The position numbers were made by a program, and so were the translations under genes. 64,000 nt of DNA from Pseudomonas fragi (GTDB lineage Bacteria > Pseudomonadota > Gammaproteobacteria > Pseudomonadales > Pseudomonadaceae). Positions 53,659 to 62,959 of this stretch are shown here, one piece after another. Position 1 is the first letter of the stretch. Every line of letters starts with the position of its first letter. Where the stretch lies: contig NZ_LT629783.1 of the NCBI RefSeq assembly GCF_900105835.1, forward strand, positions 3,122,501 to 3,186,500, in the 5' to 3' direction. Below the pieces are notes generated by a model, which was not told where the DNA came from, made no database searches, and saw only the letters and a program-made list of their open reading frames with translations.

Positions 53659-54531
53659 TTACAAACTGATCGGCACGGCCTCAAACCGCACGCGCGGATG
53701 GGCAATGCGGTCCTGGGCGCGCACCAGTTGCAATTCATAGCTGGTGCAGGCCTGGGTTTCCAGCAACACCTCATGAACCGCCGCCGCAGTAAATTCAAAT
53801 GCAGCCACCAGGCTGTCCCCCAGCAGTACCCGCGCCAGAAACAGCCCTGAGGTCAGATCACCCACGCCCACAGGCTGACGCGGGAAGGCCAGCAGCGGCC
53901 GGCGCAAGTGCCAGTTACCCTCTGCCGTAACCAGCAGCATCTCGAAGCTTTCAGCCGGTTTGCCCGGATACGACAAATGCTTCACCAACACCGCTTTCGG
54001 GCCGCGGGCCAGCAGGCTGCGGGCCATCGCCAGGCAGTCGAGCAACGATTGCGGGTGACGCCCGCAAAAACTGTCCAGCTCCAGCTGATTGGGGCACAGG
54101 AAATCAGCCATCGCCGCCGCCTCTTCCAGCAGGAAGTCACTGACCTCCTGGGGCACGATGCAGCCTTTCTCCGGGTGGCCCATGACCGGGTCACACAGGT
54201 ACAGCGCATGGGGGTTGACGGCCTTGATACGGGCCACGCCACTCAAAATGGCCCGGCCCTGCGCCGCACTGCCCAGGTAACCGGACAAAACCGCATCACA
54301 GTTGCCCAGCTCGCCGATGGCAGCGATTCCGTCGACCAGCGAAGGAATTTGCTCGGGGGCCAACACTTCCCCCGTCCACTGGCCATACTGAGTGTGGTTG
54401 GAGAACTGCACCGTGTTCAGAGGCCATACATTCACCCCGACGCGCTGCATAGGAAAAACCGCTGCGCTGTTGCCGGCATGGCCGAAAACCACGTGGGATT
54501 GGATGGCGAGTAAATGAGGTGTACGTTTCAT
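53659..54531 (-). CDS. pdxY: Pyridoxal kinase
   Basis: A 290-residue ribokinase-fold pyridoxal kinase: [24 protein letters not shown] at the start (PdxY type, quoted in part), [15 protein letters not shown] [29 protein letters not shown] and [15 protein letters not shown] with the anion-hole GVGD. It phosphorylates pyridoxal to PLP in the salvage pathway. The start was set at MKRTPH. It is divergent from the DUF3301 gene, with 113 bases between. Confidence 0.94.
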   Translation of the reverse strand: MKRTPHLLAIQSHVVFGHAGNSAAVFPMQRVGVNVWPLNTVQFSNHTQYGQWTGEVLAPEQIPSLVDGIAAIGELGNCDAVLSGYLGSAAQGRAILSGVARIKAVNPHALYLCDPVMGHPEKGCIVPQEVSDFLLEEAAAMADFLCPNQLELDSFCGRHPQSLLDCLAMARSLLARGPKAVLVKHLSYPGKPAESFEMLLVTAEGNWHLRRPLLAFPRQPVGVGDLTSGLFLARVLLGDSLVAAFEFTAAAVHEVLLETQACTSYELQLVRAQDRIAHPRVRFEAVPISL

Positions 54532-54644
54532 GCCGGATTCCAGACTACGGGTGGATTCAAGCCACGCAGTATGCGACCAAACGCGGCCTGTACGACAGGT
54601 TGAAGACGCAGTTAAGCTGAGCACAATCTGTTGGAGCACATGTA

Positions 54645-55046
54645 ATGCTGACCCTGGGAAATATGTTTGTCCTCATGCTGCTGGCTGCAGGCGCTGCCTG
54701 GCTGTGGCACAACCACGGGTTGCGCGAGCGGGCGCTGGAGCGGGTCAAGCAACACTGCAAAAACCTCGATATCGAGCTGCTCGATGAAAACGTGGCGCTA
54801 AAAAAAATCGGCCTGATCCCCGACGCCAATGGCAATAAACGCCTGGCCCGTGTGTATAACTTTGAATTCACGGTGACCGGTGATCAGCGTCATACCGGAA
54901 CCATCACCCAGTTCGGCGCCCACAGCGTAAAAATCGAGCTGCCGCCCTACCCGTTCCAGAGCGAAGCCGAGCCAAGCGTCATTCCCAGCGCTCAGGTGAT
55001 CGAACTCAGCCAGTGGCGCCAGGAACACAGCAAGACCCGCCACTGA
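54645..55046 (+). CDS. DUF3301 membrane-anchored protein
   Basis: A 133-residue protein with one N-terminal helix ([16 protein letters not shown]) and a DUF3301 cytosolic domain: [29 protein letters not shown], then [18 protein letters not shown]. The family is common next to pdxY or thioesterase genes in pseudomonads; its function is unknown. GGAGCA is upstream of the ATG. Its last codons form the left copy of a 13-base direct repeat that flanks a small hairpin element. Confidence 0.85.
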   Translation: MLTLGNMFVLMLLAAGAAWLWHNHGLRERALERVKQHCKNLDIELLDENVALKKIGLIPDANGNKRLARVYNFEFTVTGDQRHTGTITQFGAHSVKIELPPYPFQSEAEPSVIPSAQVIELSQWRQEHSKTRH

Positions 55047-55139
55047 GCCCAATGCTGTTCACTTAAAAGCAACGCCGTTCAAGCCCGCTCCCACAGAGGC
55101 AGAAACCGCTTAAGTGAACAACATTGCGCCACTGAGCCC
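55038..55139. repeat. Small hairpin element flanked by 13-base direct repeats
   Basis: CGCCACTGAGCCC occurs at 55038-55050 (end of the DUF3301 gene) and again at 55127-55139. Between them are imperfect terminal inverted repeats (AATGCTGTTCACTTAA at 55051-55066 and TTAAGTGAACAACATT at 55110-55125; 15 of 16 match) and a REP half (CAAGCCCGCTCCCACA at 55080-55095). The layout looks like a MITE-type insertion. The rest of the gap to the CobW gene has no visible gene but holds a TTATCCACA site at 55168-55176. Confidence 0.6.
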
Positions 55140-55333
55140 GCCTTTCAGCGCCTGCAAGCCGGGCGCCTGTGGATAACTTTTCGCAAAACATCGCCAAAAC
55201 CATTGAGATAGACACCTCTACAGAATTTAGACGGTGAAAATCCCATGTGCACACTTCAAGTTGTAGGACAATTTTACCAGCACAGAACCCACTAAAGCCC
55301 CGGGTTTTACGCCTCGCAGCACAGGCCTGCCAC

Positions 55334-56308
55334 CTAAAAAACCTCCTTGAGCAGACAGTTTTCCAGTCCCGATTGAAGAGCATCCAGATCCTGGGGCTGA
55401 GCAAAAATCAATTCGAGACGTGAATCCTTGCGCCACTCACTCGATTTCCACTGCGCGATCGAGTTATCCACAGAATTGTTCGAAAACCAGCCCGCCGAAC
55501 CATGAATAACCAGCTTCGCACGCTGCCAATCCAGGCTTTCGAGCCATTGTTGCAGCAAGTCCAGGTCAAATTGGCGGGAGGGGTGCCAGCGCCAACCTGC
55601 GCTCCATCCTTCGGGCTGATGTTGAGTCATCACCATCGGCGTTCGCGGGTCGGAAAAGACACTGCCAACATGATTAAAATCCTTATAAATCAATGAGTTA
55701 TCCACAGCATGAGAGGTATTCATGTGGGCTGCAGGCAGCGTATTTAAAGGGATACGGCCATGCTCGACCCATAAAACAGGGCACTTTGGCAGGCTGCATG
55801 CAATCTGTTCACGTTGCTCATTTGGGACACTATTAGATTTATTCATGACCAGTAAACCGGCACTTTTCAGGGCTTCTTGCTGGGTTTTGGGTAACGGTTT
55901 GCCCTGGGCCATCGCTTGCGCATCAAGCACCATGACACAGGGCTGGAGCGCCAAAACCCCCAGCCAGGGCGCTTCGCCGAGCTGCTTTAAAATCTGTGCG
56001 GGATGACCCAAGCCAGAAGGCTCGATAAACAGGCGGTCGGGCCTGGACTTGCGCAAAAGGCGACTCAAACCGATCTGAAAAGGCGCGCCATTGACGCAGC
56101 ACACACAACCACCCGCCACTTCGGTGATAGCAATATCATCGCTTCCCTGGCTCATCAGGGCTGCATCCAGGCCGATTTGACCGAACTCATTGACCAGTAC
56201 CGCCCAGCGTTCGTGTGGTGGTTTGTGTGCCATCAGGTGCTGAATCAGACTGGTTTTGCCGGCGCCAAGCGGCCCGGCAATCACATGGGTGGGAATGTTC
56301 TGCAACAT
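55334..56308 (-). CDS. CobW-family GTPase (metal chaperone-like)
   Basis: A 324-residue G3E GTPase: Walker A GPLGAGKTS at 12-20, VNEFGQIGLDAAL, the metal-binding GGCVCCVNG (Cys68, Cys70, Cys71), and IEPSGLGHPAQIL; the C-terminal CobW domain is shorter than in ZigA. Such proteins deliver zinc or cobalt to apo-enzymes. The ATG was chosen to match the family N-terminus. It is the third gene of the zigA-DUF1826-cobW unit, 39 bases after DUF1826, so zinc limitation probably controls it. Confidence 0.9.
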   Translation of the reverse strand: MLQNIPTHVIAGPLGAGKTSLIQHLMAHKPPHERWAVLVNEFGQIGLDAALMSQGSDDIAITEVAGGCVCCVNGAPFQIGLSRLLRKSRPDRLFIEPSGLGHPAQILKQLGEAPWLGVLALQPCVMVLDAQAMAQGKPLPKTQQEALKSAGLLVMNKSNSVPNEQREQIACSLPKCPVLWVEHGRIPLNTLPAAHMNTSHAVDNSLIYKDFNHVGSVFSDPRTPMVMTQHQPEGWSAGWRWHPSRQFDLDLLQQWLESLDWQRAKLVIHGSAGWFSNNSVDNSIAQWKSSEWRKDSRLELIFAQPQDLDALQSGLENCLLKEVF

Positions 56309-56347
56309 GATCGCCAGCTTCTGTAGGGTCAAAGCAAGCAATATGCC

Positions 56348-57001
56348 TCAGGCCAGCCAATCGAGGGTCAAAATCAGCCGTCGTTCGCCCGCCGCCAGCG
56401 CAGGTGAACGGTGGATCAAGCCCGCCCCCTCGTTACCCTGCCACTTCTCGCCTTTGAGCAGGGCAACTTGCCCGGCACTGATTTGCTGAATCAAGGCCCC
56501 CCGGGTGGGCTCAGCGTGTGGTTGCCCGAGCTGACGACGCTCCATCACGCCTTCCTCCAGCCACTGACTGCCCATTCCCGCATAAGTCGTAATAAGTCGT
56601 ACAGGAACGTGATCCACATGAAAGCGTGGGCACATGGCCTTGTCCAAGGCCCTGAGACGCAGCCCAATGCGTTTGGCGCCCAATAGACACGCATAGGCGC
56701 TCACCAGCCAGGAAACATCGGCAATAAAGCCTGTGTAGCCTTCCAGGTCGTTGAATCTGCAAGCCAGGTCCCGAAGGTTGGGTGGCGTCGTTTCATCGCT
56801 CATGTCAATAACAATGGCGTCAGCCAGAGGCTCGTCAAGCGAGAGCAACAAGGCGCCGAAATCGACGATATGCACAGGCAATTGACGCTGCCAGATGGCC
56901 AGGTTGACGTCTTCATCCAGAATTCGGGTCATGACCTCTGGCGTTTCCCCGCTCACCTGCTGGATCAGGGGTTCAGCGGTACAGGCAAGCGCATTGGTCA
57001 T
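56348..57001 (-). CDS. DUF1826 protein with HxD...H...R pattern
   Basis: A 217-residue DUF1826 protein, unknown in function. In the C-terminal half it has [16 protein letters not shown] (His128-x-Asp130) and [20 protein letters not shown] (His197, Arg207/208). HxD, a distal His and an Arg about ten residues later is the Fe(II)/2-oxoglutarate oxygenase pattern, so an oxygenase or cupin-like metal site is a reasonable guess. It overlaps zigA by four bases (ATGA), so it is translated with a zinc metallochaperone. Confidence 0.85.
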   Translation of the reverse strand: MTNALACTAEPLIQQVSGETPEVMTRILDEDVNLAIWQRQLPVHIVDFGALLLSLDEPLADAIVIDMSDETTPPNLRDLACRFNDLEGYTGFIADVSWLVSAYACLLGAKRIGLRLRALDKAMCPRFHVDHVPVRLITTYAGMGSQWLEEGVMERRQLGQPHAEPTRGALIQQISAGQVALLKGEKWQGNEGAGLIHRSPALAAGERRLILTLDWLA

Positions 57002-58206
57002 GCCGCCACCTCTTCATGCCAATCGCCAAAGGGATCGTTCAGCAGCTTCCATCCCGCTTCGCCCAAGGCCATTTCGGCATCGGTCAGCAAACAGGCATCG
57101 AGTTCATCCGCCAGCAAAGAAAAATCGATGTGCTGACCGATGAACACCAGCTCCTGGCGGCAATCGGCAGTCTCAGGCAGCCATTTGTGCAGAATTTCAG
57201 CTGTGGCTTGCGGCTCCTGCGGCCATTGGTCGCGGGGCACAAAGCGCCACCAGCGCCCGGCAAACCCATAGCGCATCAACCCGCCCGCCTGGGACCAGCT
57301 ACCCGCCTCCTGAAATTTACTGGCCAGCCAGAAAAAACCCTTGGAGCGCAGCAGCTTGCCGTTGGTCCAGGGGCGCTCGATAAAATCAAAAAAACGTTGT
57401 GGGTGAAAAGGTCGGCGCGCGCGATACGCACTGGAAGCGATGCCATATTCTTCGGTCTCAGGCACATGCTCACCGCGCAATTCTTGCAACCAGCCAGGTG
57501 CTTGCGCTGCCCGTTCAAAATCAAAACGCCCGGTATCGAGAATTTTATTGAGCGCAACTGCCCCCATGACCATCGGAATTATTTCGGCCTGAGCGTTCAG
57601 GCGTTGCAGAATGGCAATTAATTCTTGCCGTTCGTCGGAACTTATCAGGTCAATTTTGCTGATTAAAATGACGTCCGCGAACTCGACTTGTTCGATCAAT
57701 AAATCAGTAATTGACCGTTCGTCGGATTCTCCAAGGGTTTCACCCCGTGAATCCAGGCTCTCAGCGGCTTGATAATCCTGCAGAAAATTCAACCCGTCGA
57801 CCACCGTAACCATCGTATCCAGGCGGGCAATATCGGCCAGGCTTTGTCCTGATTCATCGCGAAAAGTAAAAGTTTCTGCCACAGGCAGCGGTTCTGAAAT
57901 ACCGGTCGATTCGATCAATAAATAATCAAATCGACCCTCCCTGGCCAGTGCGCTGACCTCTTCAAGCAAGTCTTCACGCAGGGTGCAACAGATGCAGCCG
58001 TTGCTCATTTCGACCAGTTTTTCTTCAGCCCGGTTCAAGGTCACATCGCGCTGAACTTCACCGCCATCAATATTTATTTCGCTCATGTCGTTAACGATCA
58101 CGGCCACGCGCAAGTTGTCGCGGTTGCGCAAAATATAATTGAGCAGCGTGCTTTTACCTGCACCTAAAAAGCCTGAGAGAACAGTTACAGGAAGACGATT
58201 CGACAT
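56998..58206 (-). CDS. zigA: Zinc-responsive GTPase, ZigA/YciC family
   Basis: A 402-residue G3E GTPase with Walker [10 protein letters not shown] at 12-20, [11 protein letters not shown], the metal site [11 protein letters not shown] (Cys71, Cys73, Cys74), SKIDLIS for guanine binding, and a long CobW C-terminal domain ([17 protein letters not shown] region). It is the type of metallochaperone induced under zinc starvation by Zur. A Zur-box-like palindrome lies 74 bases upstream, and DUF1826 and a second CobW gene follow in the same unit. Confidence 0.92.
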   Translation of the reverse strand: MSNRLPVTVLSGFLGAGKSTLLNYILRNRDNLRVAVIVNDMSEINIDGGEVQRDVTLNRAEEKLVEMSNGCICCTLREDLLEEVSALAREGRFDYLLIESTGISEPLPVAETFTFRDESGQSLADIARLDTMVTVVDGLNFLQDYQAAESLDSRGETLGESDERSITDLLIEQVEFADVILISKIDLISSDERQELIAILQRLNAQAEIIPMVMGAVALNKILDTGRFDFERAAQAPGWLQELRGEHVPETEEYGIASSAYRARRPFHPQRFFDFIERPWTNGKLLRSKGFFWLASKFQEAGSWSQAGGLMRYGFAGRWWRFVPRDQWPQEPQATAEILHKWLPETADCRQELVFIGQHIDFSLLADELDACLLTDAEMALGEAGWKLLNDPFGDWHEEVAA

Positions 58207-58279
58207 CTGGATATTTCCTCATCAGGGCTGCAGGTCAAAACGCCCGCTTGGCAGTCAATCCGATACCGGATCGACAAAT

Positions 58280-58292
58280 GATACATTATAAC
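58280..58292 (-). promoter_or_regulatory. Zur-box-like site upstream of zigA
   Basis: The minus strand reads GTTATAATGTATC, matching the palindromic Zur core GTTATAATATAAC at 11 of 13 positions. It lies between the amidase stop and zigA start, so the zigA unit should have its own zinc-repressed promoter. Confidence 0.78.
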
Positions 58293-58299
58293 AATGCAT

Positions 58300-59511
58300 T
58301 CAAGACAACCCTGAAGTGACGAACGTACTGTTTTTCTGTTCGTTTACCCACGCCATATGGCTGTTGGTGGGCGGATTTTTCTGAAAATAAGCGATTAATC
58401 CGTTAAATAAACCGTCGGCTACCGCCTGTTGATGACGCGCCGTGATCAAGCGCTCGCTGTCGCGGGGGTTGGACATAAAGCCGGTTTCTACCAGAATCGA
58501 CGGAATATCCGGCGACTTGAGCACGGCAAAACCGGCCTGTTCCACACGTTTTTGATGCAGTGAGGTGATGCCCGAAAGGCTGCCCAGAATGGTATTGCCC
58601 AACTGCAAACTGGCCGCGATGGTGGCATTCATGGACATATCGAGGATCACGCCAGCGAGCATCGGATCTTTGTCTTTGAGGTTCAAAAGGCGAGTGGCAC
58701 CCAGCAAGTCCACGCCGTTTTCACGCTGTGCCATGTAGCGTGCTGTGGCCGATGTAGCCCCACCCTCCGAGAGCGCGTACACCGACGCTCCAGACGCCGT
58801 GAGACGCGGCGCGGCGTCTGCATGCACCGAAATAAACAGGTCGGCATTGTGCTTGTGGGCCACTTCTACTCGCTTGCGCAGGGGTACAAAAAAATCATCA
58901 TTGCGCACCAGTCGCGCATCAAAGCCTTTCTCACGCTTGAGCCGCTTGGCCAGCAGCTGGGCGATAGACAACACAACATCTTTTTCGCGATGACCTTTGG
59001 CACTGGTCGCGCCCGGATCCTTGCCCCCGTGGCCGGGGTCAATCACCACAATAATGTCGCGTTTGGGGTGTACCTGGCTGGGCGTTGCCACTGCGGCGTT
59101 CAGTTGTGGGACCGCGCTTTTGGTCAGATCAAGCACCAGCCTGTGACCTTGCCCGTCCTTGGGCGGCAGCAGAAAACTGCTGAGCTGCACCGGCTCATCC
59201 AGATCCAGCACGATGCGCGTAATGCCCTGGCCAAAATGCCCGGAGCGAATGGCACGCAGGCCTGTATTGGCCAGTACCAACTCGCTGAAATCACCCCTCA
59301 GGCTGGCACCGCTCACATCAATAATCAGTCGCTCGGGAGCCGTCAAAGAGAAGGTTTTGTACTGCACCGGCCCACTCAGGTCCAGAACCAGACGCGAGGT
59401 CTTGCCGGTGCGCCATAGCCTGGCGTGCTGGATTTGGGCGGCTGAAACGCCCAGCGGTAATGTGAAGACGGAACTGGCAAGCAGCCAGTGGAGCAATTGA
59501 CGTCTGTGCAT
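58300..59511 (-). CDS. N-acetylmuramoyl-L-alanine amidase (AmiC-like, AMIN + Amidase_3)
   Basis: A 403-residue exported amidase. The N-terminus HRRQLLHWLLASSVFTLPLG has a twin-arginine-like signal. Residues 30-130 are an AMIN domain; the rest is Amidase_3 with VVIDPGHGGKDPGAT, the catalytic/Zn region FISVHADAA and VETGFMSNP. It cleaves stem peptides from peptidoglycan during cell separation. The ATG chosen matches Pseudomonas homologues; the frame has another ATG 13 codons upstream. It starts 84 bases from a perfect Zur box shared with folE2. Confidence 0.9.
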   Translation of the reverse strand: MHRRQLLHWLLASSVFTLPLGVSAAQIQHARLWRTGKTSRLVLDLSGPVQYKTFSLTAPERLIIDVSGASLRGDFSELVLANTGLRAIRSGHFGQGITRIVLDLDEPVQLSSFLLPPKDGQGHRLVLDLTKSAVPQLNAAVATPSQVHPKRDIIVVIDPGHGGKDPGATSAKGHREKDVVLSIAQLLAKRLKREKGFDARLVRNDDFFVPLRKRVEVAHKHNADLFISVHADAAPRLTASGASVYALSEGGATSATARYMAQRENGVDLLGATRLLNLKDKDPMLAGVILDMSMNATIAASLQLGNTILGSLSGITSLHQKRVEQAGFAVLKSPDIPSILVETGFMSNPRDSERLITARHQQAVADGLFNGLIAYFQKNPPTNSHMAWVNEQKNSTFVTSGLS

Positions 59512-59594
59512 GGCCTGTACCGCAGATAAGGGAGCATCCGTACTCAACATTGCTGTGTGTTTGCCCCAGCAAAAAAAGCATCGTCGACTTTATC

Positions 59595-59607
59595 GTTATA
59601 ATATAAC
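59595..59607. promoter_or_regulatory. Zur box between the amidase gene and folE2
   Basis: GTTATAATATAAC is a perfect palindrome identical to the core of gammaproteobacterial Zur boxes. It lies 31 bases before folE2 and 83 bases before the amidase start, so one site could repress both divergent transcripts when zinc is plentiful. Confidence 0.88.
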
Positions 59608-59638
59608 ATGTCGAAATACTCTGTAACGGATCTCTCAT

Positions 59639-60535
59639 ATGAATGCGCTGACCTTGCCGGATATTGCCGCGCAGTCATCCCAACAAGCGATTGCGCTTGA
59701 GTGGGTGGGCATGTGTGGCATTGCTTCTCCCGTGCTGATTGACGGCCAACGTCTCAGCGCAAAAATCGACGCCGGGGTGAACCTGAAAGATGCCACTGCT
59801 CGGGGGATTCATATGTCTCGCCTGTATCTAGCGCTGGATATGCTGGAAACAGAAAACCTCACACCCGCCCTGCTAAGACGACTTCTGCAGCGTTTCCTCG
59901 ATAGCCACCAAGGTCTATCTGATAAAGCCTATGTGCGGATTCACAGTGATTTACTGCTCAAACGCCCGGCGTTGGTCAGCCCATTGGCGGGCTGGAAAAG
60001 CTATCCGGTAACCCTCGAAGCGAGTTTGAAAAACGGAATGTTCCACGTGGAACTAAAAATTCTCGTGAGTTACTCGTCCACTTGCCCCTGCTCAGCAGCA
60101 CTGGCCCGGCAATTAATTCAGCAACAATTTATCGATGACTTTGCCAACCAGGCCCTGCAACACGCCGATGTTTTGGCATGGCTCGGCAGCCCTAAAGGCA
60201 TTGTCGCCACACCCCACAGCCAGCGCAGTTCGGCAGATTTGTCGATCATTCTGGATCATCAGCACCCCTGCCTACCCCTGAAAAACATTATCGACAACGC
60301 TGAAAGCTCGCTTGGCACTGCTGTACAAACCGCAGTCAAGCGCGCAGACGAGCAGGCTTTCGCCTTGGCCAACGGCCAAAACCTGATGTTCTGTGAAGAT
60401 GCTGCGCGACGGCTGAATACGGCACTGCAGAAAACAACGGGCGTAAACGCCTTCAAACTGAAAGTGACCCACGCGGAAAGTTTGCACAGTCATGACGCCG
60501 TCGCTGAAAGTTTTTGGAACTGGGAGGCCCCATGA
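59639..60535 (+). CDS. folE2: GTP cyclohydrolase FolE2 (type IB)
   Basis: A 298-residue GCYH-IB enzyme: KIDAGVNLKDATARGIHMSRLY, VTLEASLKNG, SYSSTCPCSAALARQL with the metal-binding Cys, and SQRSSADLSI. It makes dihydroneopterin triphosphate from GTP for folate synthesis and, unlike FolE1, works with metals other than zinc. Bacteria use it as a stand-in under zinc limitation. It follows a perfect Zur box and overlaps the ABC ATPase start by four bases (ATGA), heading a five-gene zinc operon. Confidence 0.94.
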   Translation: MNALTLPDIAAQSSQQAIALEWVGMCGIASPVLIDGQRLSAKIDAGVNLKDATARGIHMSRLYLALDMLETENLTPALLRRLLQRFLDSHQGLSDKAYVRIHSDLLLKRPALVSPLAGWKSYPVTLEASLKNGMFHVELKILVSYSSTCPCSAALARQLIQQQFIDDFANQALQHADVLAWLGSPKGIVATPHSQRSSADLSIILDHQHPCLPLKNIIDNAESSLGTAVQTAVKRADEQAFALANGQNLMFCEDAARRLNTALQKTTGVNAFKLKVTHAESLHSHDAVAESFWNWEAP

Positions 60536-61191
60536 TCCGCTGCCAGAACCTGACCTGGGGTGCGCCCGGTCAGCCGCTCACGCCGGCACTTGATGTTGCG
60601 ATGGCCAAGGGCAGTTTGACTGCCGTTATTGGAGCCAACGGTTGCGGCAAAAGCAGCTTGCTTAAAGTCATTGCAGGCCTGCAAAAACCACTTACCGGCA
60701 AAGTCCTGCTGGATGTTCCACGGCGTGGCAACGTGGCGTATATGCCGCAACAGCAGTTCATGGATCGGCAATTCCCCATCAGTTTGCAAGCATTGGTGGC
60801 CGCAGGATTCTGGGGCAAGAAGCAAACAGCGCAGCAACGAAGTGCTCGGTTGAATACGGTATTGGCGAACTGGCATTTGAGCGGCCTGGAACATCGCCCA
60901 CTGATGGCCTTGTCGGGTGGTGAATTGCAACGCGCTTTATTGGCGCGCTTATGCCTGGCCGATGCCCCGTTGTTATTGCTCGATGAGCCTCATGCAGCAT
61001 TGGATGAACTGGGGCAGGAACTGCTCTGGCAGCACATCAACACTTGGCAGGCCGAGGGCCGAACATTGCTGGTGGTGTGTCATGACCTGGCCGCAGTGCG
61101 CAAACACATGCCCCAAACGCTGTTGATCAAAGGCAGCGGCAGCGTTCTGGCGGCGAGTACCCAACTGATAAAACCGCCGCAGGTCGCCTGA
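60532..61191 (+). CDS. Metal ABC transporter ATP-binding protein (ZnuC-like)
   Basis: A 219-residue ABC ATPase: Walker A GANGCGKSS at 34-42, signature LSGGELQRALLARL, Walker B LLLLDEPHAALD and switch VCHDLAAV. It is shorter than ZnuC (about 250) and belongs with manganese/zinc/iron chelate importers. GGGAGG precedes the ATG. The gene overlaps folE2 (ATGA) and the permease (TGATG), so the set is translationally coupled. Zinc is the likely substrate because of FolE2 and the Zur box. Confidence 0.92.
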   Translation: MIRCQNLTWGAPGQPLTPALDVAMAKGSLTAVIGANGCGKSSLLKVIAGLQKPLTGKVLLDVPRRGNVAYMPQQQFMDRQFPISLQALVAAGFWGKKQTAQQRSARLNTVLANWHLSGLEHRPLMALSGGELQRALLARLCLADAPLLLLDEPHAALDELGQELLWQHINTWQAEGRTLLVVCHDLAAVRKHMPQTLLIKGSGSVLAASTQLIKPPQVA

Positions 61192-62057
61192 TGGTTATCG
61201 CCAGCCAGTTATGGCAACCCTTTCAAGAGTTTGTGTTTATGCGCCGCGCCTTGTTCGGCGGTTTGCTTCTGGCGTGTAGCACGGCACCACTGGGTGTTTT
61301 TTTGATCTTGCGGCGAATGAGCCTGATTGGTGATGCCGTCGCACACGGCATTTTGCCGGGTGCGGCTCTGGGTTTTTGGTTCGCCGGTTTGAGCTTGCCC
61401 GCTCTAACCATGGGCGGATTGGGGGCGGGCTTGAGCATGGCCGGGCTGTCAGCGTGGATCACCCGGCGCACCGGTTTGCGTGAAGATGCCAGCCTCGCGG
61501 CGCTTTATCCGATCTCACTGGCCAGCGGCATATTGATTCTGGGCATCGCCGGTAAACGTCTGGACCTTCTCCATCTGCTGTTCGGTTCGGCTTTGGCCGT
61601 CGACAGCCAGACACTGACGGGCATGTTCTGGGTAACCACCTTCAGCATGCTGCTGATGGCAGCCATCTACCGCCCGTTGTTGCTGGATACCCTTGACCCC
61701 CTGTTCCTGCGCAGCGTCAGCCGACTGGGGCCATTGGCTCACGGGCTGTTCCTGACCCTTGTGGTATTGAACCTGGTGATCGGCTTTCAGGCCATCGGCG
61801 CATTAATGGTCGTGGGTCTGATGATGCTGCCCGCCATTGCCTCACGGTTCTGGAGCCGTCGGCTGCCTGTGCTGATCCTGATCTCGGCGGTGATTGGCTG
61901 CGTTTCAGTTTGGCTGGGCCTGCTGCTGTCGTTCTATTACTCACTGCCCAGCGGCCCGGCCATTGTGTTGATGGCGGGTTGTGGCTATGCGCTGTCTGTC
62001 ATTTTCGGTCCGGTACACGGCTTGCTGCGCCGACCGCCTTTGCTGTCATCCCAATGA
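61191..62057 (+). CDS. Metal ABC transporter permease (ZnuB-like)
   Basis: A 288-residue ABC-3 family permease with about eight hydrophobic helices. Typical sequences are FMRRALFGGLLLACSTAPLG, LRRMSLIGDAVAHGILPGAALG (the ABC-3 signature, quoted in part), and GLMMLPAIASRFW. It forms the membrane channel with the ATPase and the binding protein encoded on either side. It overlaps the ATPase gene by one base and is followed 11 bases later by the binding protein gene. Confidence 0.92.
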   Translation: MVIASQLWQPFQEFVFMRRALFGGLLLACSTAPLGVFLILRRMSLIGDAVAHGILPGAALGFWFAGLSLPALTMGGLGAGLSMAGLSAWITRRTGLREDASLAALYPISLASGILILGIAGKRLDLLHLLFGSALAVDSQTLTGMFWVTTFSMLLMAAIYRPLLLDTLDPLFLRSVSRLGPLAHGLFLTLVVLNLVIGFQAIGALMVVGLMMLPAIASRFWSRRLPVLILISAVIGCVSVWLGLLLSFYYSLPSGPAIVLMAGCGYALSVIFGPVHGLLRRPPLLSSQ

Positions 62058-62068
62058 GGTGCTACACG

Positions 62069-62959
62069 ATGCGCGCTCTACCCGTGTTGTTCAGTGTGTT
62101 TCTGGTAATGGGTTCTTCACTGTCGTTCGCCGCCGAAAACCCGAAAATCCCGGTCGTCACCAGCTTCAGTATTCTGGGGGACATCACCCGGAAAATAGGC
62201 GGTGAACGTATTCAGGTCATGGCCCTGGTCGGCCCAGATGAAGACGCTCACACCTACGAGCCTTCACCCGACGACGCCAAGGCTTTGCTCAAGGCCAGGC
62301 TGATTATTAAAAATGGATTGGGCTTTGAGCCCTGGCTTGATCGTCTGGTAACCAGTACCGAAACCAGGGCAACGCTGGTCACCGCCAGTGAAGGGGTAAC
62401 TGCACATTCAATGGAGGAGGATGGCGCGATCATCCCCGACCCCCATGCCTGGCACGATCTGGCGAATGCCAAGTTGTATGTAAACAACATCACCCGGGCC
62501 TTGATCGAGGCTGACCCTGCCGACCAGGCCGACTACACCCGTAACAGCCAGGCCTACCTCAAGGCGCTGGATCATCTGCAAGCCCAGGCCAAAACCAAAC
62601 TCGGCAACCTGCCCGCTGGCAACCGCCGTATCGTGACGTCCCACGATGCCTTCGGTTATTTGGGCCAGGCTTATGGCATCGACTTTATGGCGCCTCAAGG
62701 TCTGTCGACTGAACGGGAACCCTCTGCCGCTGAAGTCGCTGCGCTGATTCGCCAGATCCGCGACGACAAGGTCAAAGCCGTGTTTATGGAAAACATCAAG
62801 GACTCGCGCCTGTTGCAGCAAATTGCCGATGAAAGTGGCGCACAGATTGGCGGCACCCTGTACTCCGATGCCCTGGCGAGTAAAGGCCCGGCCAGCACCT
62901 TCCTGGGACTCTTCGAATACAACCTCGACACCCTGAACGCTGCATTGAGCAAACCATGA
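62069..62959 (+). CDS. Metal ABC transporter substrate-binding protein (ZnuA-like)
   Basis: A 296-residue cluster A-I metal-binding protein with a signal peptide ending SSLSFA. Likely ligands are His61 (DEDAHTYEP), His126 or His129 (DPHAWHD), His192 (SHDAFGYL) and Asp267 (YSDALAS). It lacks the long His-rich loop of classical ZnuA, so it may bind zinc differently or prefer another metal; context argues for zinc. GAGGTG precedes the ATG. Its stop overlaps the carbonic anhydrase start (ATGA). Confidence 0.92.
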   Translation: MRALPVLFSVFLVMGSSLSFAAENPKIPVVTSFSILGDITRKIGGERIQVMALVGPDEDAHTYEPSPDDAKALLKARLIIKNGLGFEPWLDRLVTSTETRATLVTASEGVTAHSMEEDGAIIPDPHAWHDLANAKLYVNNITRALIEADPADQADYTRNSQAYLKALDHLQAQAKTKLGNLPAGNRRIVTSHDAFGYLGQAYGIDFMAPQGLSTEREPSAAEVAALIRQIRDDKVKAVFMENIKDSRLLQQIADESGAQIGGTLYSDALASKGPASTFLGLFEYNLDTLNAALSKP

